This document shows positions 34,743 through 43,421 of a DNA stretch of 64,000 nucleotides, piece after piece. Origin of the DNA: Brevibacillus invocatus (lineage in GTDB: Bacteria > Bacillota > Bacilli > Brevibacillales > Brevibacillaceae); contig NZ_RHHR01000029.1 of NCBI RefSeq assembly GCF_003710915.1, positions 62,001 through 126,000 of the forward strand, written 5' to 3'. Each line of letters opens with the position of its first letter. Positions within the stretch are counted from its first letter, which is position 1. The translations under genes and the position numbers were made by a program. The notes beneath the pieces were generated by a model. The model worked only from the letters and a program-made list of their open reading frames with translations. It was not told the origin of the DNA and made no database searches.

Positions 34743-35672
34743 CTACTTCTTCAGATCCTCGATGGAGTTGATCTCCATGTACTTTGGCACAGCCAATCCC
34801 AGCTTGGTTCCGCTCAGGTTGGGGCCAAGGTCTTCGATCTGGTCGCCCAGCTTCTTGTAGTAATCCTCATGCGTAGTTGGCAGCCAAGCCGCTACCATAC
34901 CGTCTACATCCCCATTGGAAACACCAATCCACATCGGTCCGGCTTCCACCTGGCTCAGCTCGACCTTGTACTTCAGCTTTTGCTCCAGTACTTGCTTGAC
35001 GACATTGGTGCTGGCAATCTCGGAATCCCAAGCAACATACGCAAGGGTCAGTTTTTTACCCTCTGCCGGCTCAATGCCTTCGACCCACTGGTTCACCAAG
35101 GGTTCATTTTCCTTCACCCAGGCATCAGCTGCTTCCTCGGGCTTTTTGCCATCGGCAATCTCGAGCATCACTTTTTCCATATCTGCTGGCGTCCAAGAGA
35201 ACTTGTCGAGGAAGGCATACGCACTAGGCTGCTCCTCTTTCAAGCCTTTGCGGACGATCGTGTGGATTTGCTCATCCGCTCCATACACGCCTTTTGGATC
35301 CTCCAGGTATTTCATTTCAAACTTGGAGAACATCCAGTGTGGTGTCCAGCCTGTCACGATGATCGGCTTTTGATCCTTGTACGCTTGCGTCAGTGCCGCG
35401 GTCATCGCCGCACTGGAGCCTTCCACCAGCTCCCAATCCTTGAGATCGTATTCGCTCATGGCTTTTTCGGTTGCCTTCATCAGGCCGGCACCCGGGTCAA
35501 TTCCGATGATTTTGTAATCGACTTGTTGACCGACGGCACCTTGCGCACTTTCACCGTTATTCGGTGCTGGCTGATTTCCTTCAGGTGCTGGCGTAGCGTT
35601 GGAGCATCCCACCATCAGCATGCTGATTCCGAGTGCCACGGTCAAACCTTTCCAGATATGTTTTTTCTTCAT
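34743..35672 (-). CDS. opuAC: Glycine betaine ABC transporter substrate-binding lipoprotein
   Basis: The lipobox is LMVGC (Cys about 23), followed by a Pro/Asn/Gly-rich linker and an OpuAC-type binding domain. Ligand-cage residues are visible in VTGWTPHWMFSK, AYVAWDSEIAST and EAGPMWIGVSNGD. The lobe carrying GIDPGAGLM and TGWTPHWMF comes first and the one with VAWDSEIAST and AAWLPTTH comes second. As I recall B. subtilis OpuAC, the order there is the reverse, so this is a circular permutation of that arrangement. Last gene of opuAA-AB-AC. Confidence 0.9.
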   Translation of the reverse strand: MKKKHIWKGLTVALGISMLMVGCSNATPAPEGNQPAPNNGESAQGAVGQQVDYKIIGIDPGAGLMKATEKAMSEYDLKDWELVEGSSAAMTAALTQAYKDQKPIIVTGWTPHWMFSKFEMKYLEDPKGVYGADEQIHTIVRKGLKEEQPSAYAFLDKFSWTPADMEKVMLEIADGKKPEEAADAWVKENEPLVNQWVEGIEPAEGKKLTLAYVAWDSEIASTNVVKQVLEQKLKYKVELSQVEAGPMWIGVSNGDVDGMVAAWLPTTHEDYYKKLGDQIEDLGPNLSGTKLGLAVPKYMEINSIEDLKK

Positions 35673-35684
35673 GAAAAACCCCTC

Positions 35685-36524
35685 CTAGGCATTTTTTCTC
35701 TTTCCTACACTTTGGGTGATTCGATCCAGCAGAATGGCGATAATGACGATTGCCAATCCAGCCTCGAAGCCTTCCCCGATCTTGATCTGGGTTACAGCGC
35801 GATAGACGTCGGCACCCAAGCCCTTTGCTCCAATCATCGAAGCGATAACCACCATCGAGAGCGCCAGCATGATGCTTTGATTGATCCCGGCCATCATCGT
35901 GGTTTTGGCGATAGGCAGCTGTACCTTGAACAATTTTTGAAAATAGGTAGAGCCGAACGAATCTGCAGCTTCGATCAAATCCGAGGGAACCTGCCGGATA
36001 CCCAGATTGGTCAGGCGAATCGTAGGTGGCATCGCAAAAATCACAGATGCGATCACCCCCGGTACCTGTCCCAATCCGAAGAAGAAAATCGCTGGAATCA
36101 GATAGACGAAGGCTGGCATCGTCTGCATGAAGTCCAACATCGGTGTGATCACATTTTGCACTGCATCCTTACGCGCACACCAGATCCCGACTGGAATCCC
36201 GATGACGACAGAGATCAGTCCTGCGGTCAGCACCAGCGCCAGCGTCTGCATCGAATGTTCCCAGTACCCGAGATTTTGAATCAATAGGAGCCCAATAAAT
36301 GTAAAAAGAGCAATCGATAGTTTACCTGCCCGGTACGCGAGCAGTGTGAAAACGATCAACAGTACCCAAAATGGCAAGCCTGTCAAAATAAAGTGAAACA
36401 GATCCACTGTCCCGCCAATTCCTGCCGAAATCAGGTCGAACAAAAATCCCAGCTTGTCATCCAAGACATCTACAATCGTCTCTACCCACTCATCGAGCGG
36501 CAGCTTGGGGATCATTTGACTCAT
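35685..36524 (-). CDS. opuAB: Glycine betaine ABC transporter permease
   Basis: The 279-residue permease has about seven membrane helices. It carries the binding-protein-dependent EAA-type loop (EAADSFGSTYFQKLFKVQLPIAKTTMMAGINQSIMLALSMVVIASMIGAKGLG). It overlaps the ATPase gene by 4 bp and is 12 bp from opuAC. It moves glycine betaine or proline betaine inward under osmotic stress. Confidence 0.93.
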   Translation of the reverse strand: MSQMIPKLPLDEWVETIVDVLDDKLGFLFDLISAGIGGTVDLFHFILTGLPFWVLLIVFTLLAYRAGKLSIALFTFIGLLLIQNLGYWEHSMQTLALVLTAGLISVVIGIPVGIWCARKDAVQNVITPMLDFMQTMPAFVYLIPAIFFFGLGQVPGVIASVIFAMPPTIRLTNLGIRQVPSDLIEAADSFGSTYFQKLFKVQLPIAKTTMMAGINQSIMLALSMVVIASMIGAKGLGADVYRAVTQIKIGEGFEAGLAIVIIAILLDRITQSVGKRKNA

Positions 36525-37744
36525 TGTTCCTTCACCTGCCCTTCATCTGTCGGCAGACCTGTTTCCTGGTTGACCTTACCTGCCAAACCACCCAGAACGG
36601 CCCCCTTCACGATCACACCCAGCAATTTCCCTTGCTCTTCGACTACCGCAACGGGTACATCCGAGAACGCCACCAGGTCAAACAGATCGTTCAACAGGGT
36701 TTGCGGTCCTACCGTAGGTACTTCTTTTCTCAAGACATCTTCCAGTGTCTTGCCTTCCTGCTTGGCTTCGTTCACCGCATCAGCTGTCAGTACGCCAAGC
36801 AGCATTTTTCTTTTGTCCACCACGTACAAGGTAGAAACCCCTCTGTCCCGCATCAACTGCAGAGCTACACGCGGACCTCTGTCCAGCGTAATCGTCTCGG
36901 CGCGCTTCATGACATGTTCTGCTGACAGGATTTTGGAACGGTCTACATCTTCAACGAATCGCTCTACATATTCGTTGGCGGGGTTGGTCAGGATTTCTTC
37001 TGGCGACCCTACCTGTACCACGGCTCCATCCTTCATCAACGCAATCCGGTCTCCGATCTTCAATGCCTCGTCCAAATCATGCGTGATGAAGATAATCGTT
37101 TTTTGCATCGAGCTCTGGAGCTCCAGCAGCTCATCCTGCATGTCCTTGCGAATCAACGGATCAAGCGCACTGAACGCCTCATCCATTAACAACACGTCCG
37201 GTTCGTTCGCCAAAGCACGAGCGAGACCAACACGTTGCTGCATCCCGCCGCTCAATTGATCAGGATAGCTCTTCTCCCAACCGGCGAGCCCCACCAACGC
37301 GAGGGACTCCTGCGCTTTTTTCTCGCGCTCTGCTTTTGGAACGTTTTGGACCTCCAAGCCATACGCGGCATTGTCCAGCACGGTTCTGTGCGGAAACAAA
37401 GCGAATTTCTGGAACACCATCCCGAGCTTCTTGCGGCGTACCTCCTGCAATTGTTCCGTATTCATCCGCACGATATCCTGGCCGTCAATGAGCACCCGTC
37501 CACTCGTCGGCTCAATCAGACGATTCAATAACCGAACCAGTGTAGATTTCCCGCTCCCGGAAAGACCCATAATCACGAAAATCTCTCCAGCATGCACTTC
37601 AAAGTTAGCTTGGTTGACACCAACAGTCAGACCCGTTTCTTTCAGGATTTCCTGTTTGGATCGTCCCTGCTCCAACAGCTGCAAGGCACGTTGGGGCTGG
37701 CGTCCAAAGATTTTTGTCAGATTTTCTACTTGAATCTTGGGCAT
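36521..37744 (-). CDS. opuAA: Glycine betaine ABC transporter ATPase with CBS domains
   Basis: The 407-residue ATPase has Walker A GLSGSGKS, signature LSGGMQQRVGLARAL and Walker B VLLMDEAFSALD. Two CBS domains follow from about residue 280, which in OpuA systems sense ionic strength or cyclic-di-AMP. The last residues are acidic and short. First gene of the operon; the GbsR-type regulator is divergent, with about 256 bp between them. Confidence 0.95.
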   Translation of the reverse strand: MPKIQVENLTKIFGRQPQRALQLLEQGRSKQEILKETGLTVGVNQANFEVHAGEIFVIMGLSGSGKSTLVRLLNRLIEPTSGRVLIDGQDIVRMNTEQLQEVRRKKLGMVFQKFALFPHRTVLDNAAYGLEVQNVPKAEREKKAQESLALVGLAGWEKSYPDQLSGGMQQRVGLARALANEPDVLLMDEAFSALDPLIRKDMQDELLELQSSMQKTIIFITHDLDEALKIGDRIALMKDGAVVQVGSPEEILTNPANEYVERFVEDVDRSKILSAEHVMKRAETITLDRGPRVALQLMRDRGVSTLYVVDKRKMLLGVLTADAVNEAKQEGKTLEDVLRKEVPTVGPQTLLNDLFDLVAFSDVPVAVVEEQGKLLGVIVKGAVLGGLAGKVNQETGLPTDEGQVKEQ

Positions 37745-38000
37745 ATGGTCACCTCCAACTTTCTGCCCGAATCCGGACTTTTCTTTACACTATCCATTCT
37801 ATCGGAGGGGTCGGTTTTACCTCAAATTGGGTGAGGCGTGATATTCGGGCGTTTTTAGCGTTCAGAAAAAACTTTACGTACTTTTCTTACCGTATTCGCA
37901 GAATAACTCGGATATACTGTACGATATATCCATTTACTTTTTGCAGTCAGAAACGTACAATCTACTCAGGCAAATTGACCAGAGGAGTGCTTTTTTCAAA

Positions 38001-38546
38001 ATGGAACCCAATCAGGAAAAAATCCTCGCCAAGGCACAAGATCGCGTGATTGAGACTCTGGCCCGAAACATGGATTTGTACGGCATCACGATGTCTACCG
38101 GTCTCTTGTACGGCACCCTGCTTTTTCAGGACAAGTCCATGACGCTTGATGAAATGGGACAGGCTCTGGGAATGAGCAAGACGAGCATGAGCACCAGCGT
38201 GCGTACATTACTCGATATGAATATGGTTGATAAGATATGGAAAAAAGGAACTCGCAAGGATCACTACGAGGTAAATCTGGACTGGTACCAGAATTTCATC
38301 GATCTTTTTTCCACCAAATGGCGGCATGCCTGTGAGCAAAATGTAATGGTTTTGAAAAAGTCCTTGCAGGAGCTTTATGCGCTCAAGGAGTCGGAAGAAT
38401 GGTCTGCCGAAGACCTTGAACGTGTAAACCTCAGTATTCAAAGGATCGAGAATGGCTTGGAGTACTACCAATGGCTCTCCCGCTTGATCGACTCCTTTGA
38501 ATCCCACGATATCTTTCAGTTTGTACCGAAACAGGAAAAAGAATGA
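38001..38546 (+). CDS. opuAR: GbsR/OpuAR-type MarR-like regulator
   Basis: The 181-residue GbsR-family protein has the family start KAQDRVIETLARNMDLYGITMSTGLLYGTLLFQ, a winged helix (LDEMGQALGMSKTSMSTSVRTL) and WKKGTRKDHYEV. In Bacillus such proteins repress betaine genes with choline or betaine as effector. The ATG at 38001 gives the usual family length, though the ribosome site GAGGAG is 13 nt away; the frame is open from 37941. The shared intergenic region contains TATTC-GCA-GAATA and a GCCCGAAT / ATTCGGGC pair as candidate sites. Confidence 0.88.
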   Translation: MEPNQEKILAKAQDRVIETLARNMDLYGITMSTGLLYGTLLFQDKSMTLDEMGQALGMSKTSMSTSVRTLLDMNMVDKIWKKGTRKDHYEVNLDWYQNFIDLFSTKWRHACEQNVMVLKKSLQELYALKESEEWSAEDLERVNLSIQRIENGLEYYQWLSRLIDSFESHDIFQFVPKQEKE

Positions 38547-38563
38547 GAAGAAGCCCAGATACA

Positions 38564-38610
38564 AAAAACGCTCCTGCTGTTGGGATCATGCAAACAGCAG
38601 GAGCGTTTTT
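38564..38610 (+). terminator. Terminator of opuAR
   Basis: Perfect 18-bp stem (AAAAACGCTCCTGCTGTT and its complement) with an 11-nt loop and following T residues. Confidence 0.92.
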
Positions 38611-38691
38611 GTATTTGTTTCCCATGACTCATGATATACTTCTCTTGCAGCCCTTCGCTGCCATTCTTTCCCTTGAAAGGAGCTGACGAAA

Positions 38692-38766
38692 ATGAACAAA
38701 CACTATGAGCTTTCTTATTCTTGCATGCAAACCACCAGCAACCACAGGGGGAACCTGGCAGACTGA
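38692..38766 (+). CDS. 24-residue ORF, possible leader peptide
   Basis: An ATG with AAAGGAG nine bases upstream opens a 24-codon frame (MNKHYELSYSCMQTTSN then HRGNLAD). It ends 27 bp before the isochorismatase start, which has its own AGGAGG. The ribosome site is strong, so translation is likely. No stalling motif or family is recognised; a leader peptide is one option. Confidence 0.4.
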   Translation: MNKHYELSYSCMQTTSNHRGNLAD

Positions 38767-38793
38767 CGTTCTCCCACCATAGGAGGAAACGAA

Positions 38794-39354
38794 ATGATTC
38801 GCAAAACAGCACTACTCGTCATTGATGCCCAAACAGGCATTATCGAAGATCCATCGAATGGTCCGGTTCACAATCCAGCAGGCTTGATCCAGACCATCCA
38901 GCATGTGCTCACAGAAGCACGTCAAAGATCGATACCGGTTCTGTATGTACAGGACCTGGATGTTGCCGAGGCAGGAGAAGAGGCTTTTGCTATTCATCCC
39001 GCCATTGCACCCCTGCCTGATGAACCAGTCGTCTTGAAAAGAGCAACGGATTCCTTTCACGGAACCACCTTGCATGAACAGCTGCAGGCGAACGGCATCA
39101 ACCATCTCGTGATCGTGGGATGCAAAACCGAATACTGCATCGACAGCGCTTGCCGCAAAGCAACGACTCTCGGCTATGATGTCACCCTGGTCCGTGACGG
39201 CCACTCGACCAGCGACAGCGCGGTTTTGTCTGGTGAACAGATCATTGCCCATCACAATACCTGCCTGCATGGTCTTGGAAATCTGGAGCCTTTTATTCTG
39301 GTTCGCCATTCGCAGGAAAACGTCTTCGAACCTACTCACGACTCGTATCGTTAA
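38794..39354 (+). CDS. Isochorismatase-family cysteine hydrolase
   Basis: The 186-residue hydrolase has the Asp-Lys-Cys triad: LLVIDAQTGI (Asp 10), VVLKRATDSFHGTTL (Lys about 81) and IVGCKTEYCIDSACRKA (catalytic Cys in EYC). The family includes nicotinamidase, isochorismatase and related amidases; the substrate here is open. Ends before a strong terminator. Confidence 0.92.
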   Translation: MIRKTALLVIDAQTGIIEDPSNGPVHNPAGLIQTIQHVLTEARQRSIPVLYVQDLDVAEAGEEAFAIHPAIAPLPDEPVVLKRATDSFHGTTLHEQLQANGINHLVIVGCKTEYCIDSACRKATTLGYDVTLVRDGHSTSDSAVLSGEQIIAHHNTCLHGLGNLEPFILVRHSQENVFEPTHDSYR

Positions 39355-39374
39355 CGCCAATACAATTGAATCAT

Positions 39375-39413
39375 AAAGAAGGATAGATCCAGCAAACGGG
39401 TCTATCCTTCTTT
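39375..39413. terminator. Bidirectional terminator
   Basis: AAAGAAGGATAGATCC / GGGTCTATCCTTCTTT stem between the convergent isochorismatase and YwbE genes. Confidence 0.88.
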
Positions 39414-39428
39414 CATTACTGACCTACA

Positions 39429-39629
39429 CTATCCCTTTCGGATGATTTCCTGCACTCTTCCCACCTGTCCATCTGTCAGACGAACCTTGATGCCATGAGG
39501 ATGTGTCGCCGAGTTGGTTAGAATGTCTTTGACGATACCCCGCGTCCTTTTGCCAGTACGCTGGTCCTGTTTCAAAACAATATCAACTTCAAGTCCTGCA
39601 AGGACATCCTTGCGATTTTTGCCATTCAT
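39429..39629 (-). CDS. YwbE-family small protein
   Basis: The 66-residue basic protein has the YwbE/DUF2196 pattern (VDIVLKQDQRTGKRTRGIVKDILTNSATHPHGIKV), a small beta-barrel fold possibly binding nucleic acid. The ATG at 39629 has AGAGGG seven bases upstream; the frame continues to 39668 without a site. Divergent from the next gene. Confidence 0.9.
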   Translation of the reverse strand: MNGKNRKDVLAGLEVDIVLKQDQRTGKRTRGIVKDILTNSATHPHGIKVRLTDGQVGRVQEIIRKG

Positions 39630-39727
39630 GCTGATTCCCTCTTTTCCCTTGCCTCTCAAGATTTTCATTCTTTGTGCCTACGTGTGATATAATCGACGAA
39701 CAAACTATCCAAATCACGGAGGAATCC

Positions 39728-40204
39728 ATGCTATCTTTTGAAGATAAACTGGCGATCATCGAATCATTTCCCCAGTTAACCCGTAATAACGTCTCCCTCA
39801 AGCGTGTCAATTTCCATTATGAAGGCAGCCTGCACGATAAAAAAACAGTCGTGTATCATCTCCATCCGAACGGCAATGGCTTTGTCTATGGGGCGTACCT
39901 CAAAGGCTATAGAAAAGATGATAAAGGCTTCGTCAACATTCGCGATTTCTCAGAAGACGAGCTTCGCACCATCATCGAGGCTTCCATTCAGATGCTCTCG
40001 GAAAAACGGGAGCCTGTCGTACAAGCAGCCGCACAAAAAGAGGAGCTGGAGGAAACCTGGGTCGACCAAGAGAACCGTACCTTGATCCTTCAAGAGGAAG
40101 ACACGCTGTGGAACGTCTACCACGGTTTGAACCTGGAGGCTTCCTTTGAATCGTACAAGGAAGCTGCACAGTATCTGAACGAAGAAGGCTTTTTTAAAAA
40201 ATAG
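39728..40204 (+). CDS. Conserved hypothetical protein
   Basis: A 158-residue soluble protein of unknown function. GGAGG lies just before the ATG at 39728, and a TATAAT box about 40 bp further up gives it its own promoter. It begins MLSFEDKLAIIESFPQL and mixes beta strands (VVYHLHPNGNGFVYGAYL) with a helical, acidic C-terminus (LWNVYHGLNLEASFESY). No catalytic motif was recognised. Confidence 0.8.
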   Translation: MLSFEDKLAIIESFPQLTRNNVSLKRVNFHYEGSLHDKKTVVYHLHPNGNGFVYGAYLKGYRKDDKGFVNIRDFSEDELRTIIEASIQMLSEKREPVVQAAAQKEELEETWVDQENRTLILQEEDTLWNVYHGLNLEASFESYKEAAQYLNEEGFFKK

Positions 40205-40399
40205 GCAGGACCTGTCTCCTTTCAGCTGTCCCCTCGTTCGCTAATCTGACAAGGAATATGGATTGGATAAACGCACCTGTTGTGATACTCTTCGACCTAG
40301 TTAGATGTACATTACCAGATCGCTGACGTTTCAACAACTTGCACAAACAGCGCTGATGACTGTATGTGGCGATCGCAACCAACGGGGGACAATACCGGC

Positions 40400-40966
40400 A
40401 TGAAGAAATACCGCGATACCTTGATTCACAATATACACAAGCAACTGGAGGCCTGGTTTGACCAAACCGGGCCTATTCCTCATGAGGAGCTTTACCGTTT
40501 CCTGCATTCGTTAAAAGGGACTGCTGGCACGATCGGACTTCAGGATTTGGCCGACGTTGCGCAAGTCTTGCTGGACCAGCTAGAAAGCTTGCCGCCAAAA
40601 GATTGGAAATCAACGGAATGTCAGCAATTCATCCTCACCAGGAGCTCATTTTTGACGACGAAATCCATGAACTCCCTCATCTCCCGCATTCTAACGTACT
40701 ATCCAAGGAGTCTAACCCTATTGACATCAGCTCCAGCAATGGCAGTGAAAAAGGACAGGTCGTCATCATCGGGGATGACCTGAACCTGTCCGAGCTGCTG
40801 CGCGACGAGCTGATCGGATCTGGCTTTACCGTCCATTCCTATTCCCAGGTGTCCCAAGCATTGCGTGCCATCGAGGAGCTGAAGCCTGACGCCGTGGTCC
40901 TGGATCTGGTACTCAAGGATGGCGAGAACGATTGGGAAGTCATTGAGAAGATGAGAAATCACCCCC
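40400..40966 (+). pseudogene. Frameshifted Hpt-receiver protein
   Basis: An Hpt domain is clear (EELYRFLHSLKGTAGTIGLQDL, with the phosphoacceptor His). Around 40630-40640 the frame changes, and a receiver domain follows in another frame (VVIIGDDLNLSELLRDELIGSGF, then PDAVVLDLVLKDGEN). It stops making sense after IEKMRNH. Full-length relatives are Hpt-REC or Hpt-REC-GGDEF regulators. One frameshift and loss of the 3' part make this a broken gene. Confidence 0.75.
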
Positions 40967-41411
40967 ATGAAAAACCATACCATTACCTTCTTTCAGACTG
41001 GCATGATGATGATGCTGACGATAGGCTTAATGAACCATGTGATCGTCATTCCGATTCTACTGGATGCAGCAAAACGAGACTCGTGGATTTCTGTGCAGGC
41101 AAAATCTTCTTCTCCATGTTTCTGTTGAAGGCGAGATTACACAGCTGTTGCGCGTAACTAAAGAAGCTGAATGAAAGAAATGGATTCGAGAAGCTATCGC
41201 CGGCGAGATTCGGAGAACGTATCAGGAAGGATTGAAATTTAAGGTCGATGCGCTCCAGCTATCGAACGCCTTGTACAGAAAGTATCCACATCAATGGCAT
41301 CGCCTGGCGGTTGACCGGGAGCTGCCCTTGGATGAGAATTCGATCAAATCCATTAAGTTTCAGGTCAAGTTGCTAGGCGGCAATTTATCAAAGCTCAGGG
41401 AACATAAATAA
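40967..41411 (+). pseudogene. Germinant receptor remnant: GerAB N-terminus joined to Ger(x)C C-terminus
   Basis: From the ATG at 40967 a 45-codon stretch reads as the start of a spore germination permease (MKNHTITFFQTGMMMMLTIG, then NHVIVIPILLDAAKRDSWISV). After a junction near 41095-41115 another frame gives a Ger(x)C lipoprotein C-terminus (KVDALQLSNALYRKYPHQWHRL, ending LREHK). An in-frame TGA lies at 41172. A deletion of about 2 kb inside a gerAB-gerAC pair would produce this. It directly follows the broken receiver gene. Confidence 0.75.
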
Positions 41412-41511
41412 TGGGCAGACTAAAAATAATGTTGGTATAAATATCGATGCTTCCTCACACATTAATAGAGGTTACTTTTTTGGAAGGATGCCCCGCGAAG
41501 GAGGAGTTCAC

Positions 41512-41715
41512 ATGTATTTCTCAAAAAAAGCAGTAGTTCCTGTCGAAGAAGAAGAAACTGACGTATGGACTTGCAGTACGGACGGCTGTACGTGTTGGAT
41601 GAGAGATAACTTTTCCTTTGAAAAAAGCCCCACCTGTCCCTTTTGTCAGGGTGAAATGACCAAGGACACCCGCATGCTCCCCGTGTTGATGAATCATAGC
41701 AAACGAAATTCCTGA
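41512..41715 (+). CDS. YdjO-family cold-inducible small protein
   Basis: The 67-residue protein matches the YdjO family: YFSKKAVVPVEEEETDVWTC followed by a four-Cys zinc-ribbon-like region (CSTDGCTCWMR, PTCPFCQGEM). The ATG at 41512 has GGAGGAG upstream. In B. subtilis YdjO is a small cold-inducible protein of unknown role. Confidence 0.88.
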   Translation: MYFSKKAVVPVEEEETDVWTCSTDGCTCWMRDNFSFEKSPTCPFCQGEMTKDTRMLPVLMNHSKRNS

Positions 41716-41794
41716 TTTTCTTCTCACTCGAACTCTTGCCGGAACTCCTCTACTTCCCTACAATATACATACGATGATTTTGAGGAGCATGCCG

Positions 41795-42106
41795 ATGAAC
41801 AAAAAAGAGATGGAAGCCCAAGTGATTCAAGCCTACCAGCGAGACGAGGGCATGATGATACTCGTCTTTGCGCAGTGGTGCGTCAATCAGGGGCTTGACG
41901 CGCGTGAATTGTATCGCCGCGCTTACCCTGATCAGGGCGATAATCCGCTTCTTGCCCAAATGCTTGACAATACGGTTCCCAAGGAAGAAGCTGAGGAGAT
42001 TCCCGACGGAACTTTACTTGGCGTTCTCTCCCTTTTCGGCAATGACGATTTGGCATTTGTCGTAAGTGAAGAGATCGAGCGACTCCAAAAACAGAAGAAA
42101 GCATAG
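41795..42106 (+). CDS. Hypothetical acidic small protein
   Basis: A 103-residue helical protein, unknown function. The ATG at 41795 follows GAGGAG with seven bases between. It contains VFAQWCVNQGLDARELYRRAYPDQ and an acidic middle (PKEEAEEIPDG). Only a few bases and a terminator separate it from the convergent kinase gene. Confidence 0.75.
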   Translation: MNKKEMEAQVIQAYQRDEGMMILVFAQWCVNQGLDARELYRRAYPDQGDNPLLAQMLDNTVPKEEAEEIPDGTLLGVLSLFGNDDLAFVVSEEIERLQKQKKA

Positions 42107-42130
42107 AATAACCGCTAGTCTTTTTCACTG

Positions 42131-42179
42131 AAAAAAGCAGGTGCAGTCGGATCAACGATCCGATCTACACCTGCTTTTT
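42131..42179. terminator. Bidirectional terminator overlapping the kinase 3' end
   Basis: AAAAAGCAGGTG and its complement form the outer stem, TCGGATC / GATCCGA the inner one. The last codons and stop (TAG, 42165) of the minus-strand kinase lie inside the stem. Confidence 0.88.
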
Positions 42180-43310
42180 GTCATACTCATGGAAGGCATG
42201 TATTTGCTCAAAGCACATGGTAAACGTCGTCCGTTCGTCAGAGGATTCGCAAGTAATCGTACCTTCATGGCGCTCAATGATCTCCTTGCATACATACAGT
42301 CCGATACCCGTTCCAAGCTCCTTGGTTGTAAAAAATGGCTCAAAAATAACAGGCAGCACATCTGGCGGAATAGGTACCCCATTGTTGGAAATAGCGATGT
42401 TGGCTTGTTTGCCCTCCTGACTGGCTTCGATGCTGATGAGCCTCTCTCCTGTGATCCGCTGCAGGGCATCCAGGGCGTTGGAAATGATGTTGATCAGCAC
42501 CTGCCTGATTTCATCCCTGCTGCCAGTCAATTCGCATGCTGGATCGATGACACACGTGATCTCAGCGTTGACATCCACAATCGTAGGGTAGAGAAAAGCC
42601 AAAATCTCTTCAAACAGCTGATGGACATTGAAGATTTCGTCATTCTTTAGCACAGCCGAACCTTTTTTTGAAACAAGCAAAAATTGTGACACGCTGTAGT
42701 TCAACTGATGTAATTCATTTTCAATAATATGTAGGTAGGGCAATTCTGGATGATCTTCGCGAATTAGTTTGGAAAACCCAATGATCGAAGTTAACGGATT
42801 GCGGAATTCATGCACAAAGCTGGATGCCAATTGGCCCAAAATGGTCAGCCTGTCTTTGTGTGATCGCTCGATAAACATCTGCTTTTCTGCCAGATCCCTG
42901 TTTTTCAGTTCTGTGTATTTGGATACGGCATGAACCAGGAAAATGTCAAAACATTCATTTATTTTCAACAAGGCCGGTAGCAGAACAGGAGCAGAAATCC
43001 CTCCCTCCTGCAAGCAATCGAGGATCAGTTTGCGTCCCAAGCAAACGTTGTGAACAAAATCAGCAATATTGATTTTTGCCTGATTACGCTTACACGCCAC
43101 CTTAAAGGCCAGGTTTCGAATATCCTCCTCGGTTATCTCGGAGCGAAAATACCCGATGACCATTCGATACATCGCTTGTCCATTTAGATGAATTCTGTCT
43201 TTTAAATGATCGTGTTCGGATACCACTACCTGGTTTTTAAACTGTTCTACGATTTTTTCTTCCTGTTCGTCCAGAAATACTGTTAATGGATCCATGAACA
43301 ACGCTTTCAC
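42165..43310 (-). CDS. Soluble sensor histidine kinase
   Basis: The 381-residue kinase has an N-terminal helical sensor region (about 1-150, similar to HisK_N or RsbRD-type domains) and no membrane segment. The H-box is SSFVHEFRNPLTSIIGFSKLI, and the ATPase part has INIISNALDAL, ISNNGVPIPPDVL and FFTTKELGTGIGLYVCKEI. Orphan kinases of this build feed the sporulation phosphorelay in Bacilli; no response regulator is adjacent. The start may be GTG 43310 or ATG 43295. Confidence 0.9.
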   Translation of the reverse strand: MKALFMDPLTVFLDEQEEKIVEQFKNQVVVSEHDHLKDRIHLNGQAMYRMVIGYFRSEITEEDIRNLAFKVACKRNQAKINIADFVHNVCLGRKLILDCLQEGGISAPVLLPALLKINECFDIFLVHAVSKYTELKNRDLAEKQMFIERSHKDRLTILGQLASSFVHEFRNPLTSIIGFSKLIREDHPELPYLHIIENELHQLNYSVSQFLLVSKKGSAVLKNDEIFNVHQLFEEILAFLYPTIVDVNAEITCVIDPACELTGSRDEIRQVLINIISNALDALQRITGERLISIEASQEGKQANIAISNNGVPIPPDVLPVIFEPFFTTKELGTGIGLYVCKEIIERHEGTITCESSDERTTFTMCFEQIHAFHEYDKKQV

Positions 43311-43383
43311 CTCGTATGAGTTTTTTTCATATATCTGCCATCATTATACAATCACCGACTGGATGTTGAAAGGAAACAATAGG

Positions 43384-43418
43384 AAAAGAAGGCACCAAAA
43401 ATCGGAGCCTCCTTTTTA
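43384..43418 (-). terminator. Terminator of the exosporium-like gene
   Basis: AAGGAGGC / GCCTTCTT stem with T4-5 on the minus strand, right after the 43422 stop. Confidence 0.7.
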
Positions 43419-43421
43419 TCT

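Noticed and set aside
34737-36287. Long plus-strand frame opposite opuAC/opuAB
   Set aside because: It is the mirror of real minus-strand genes, has His/Arg-rich composition without any motif, and no ribosome site.
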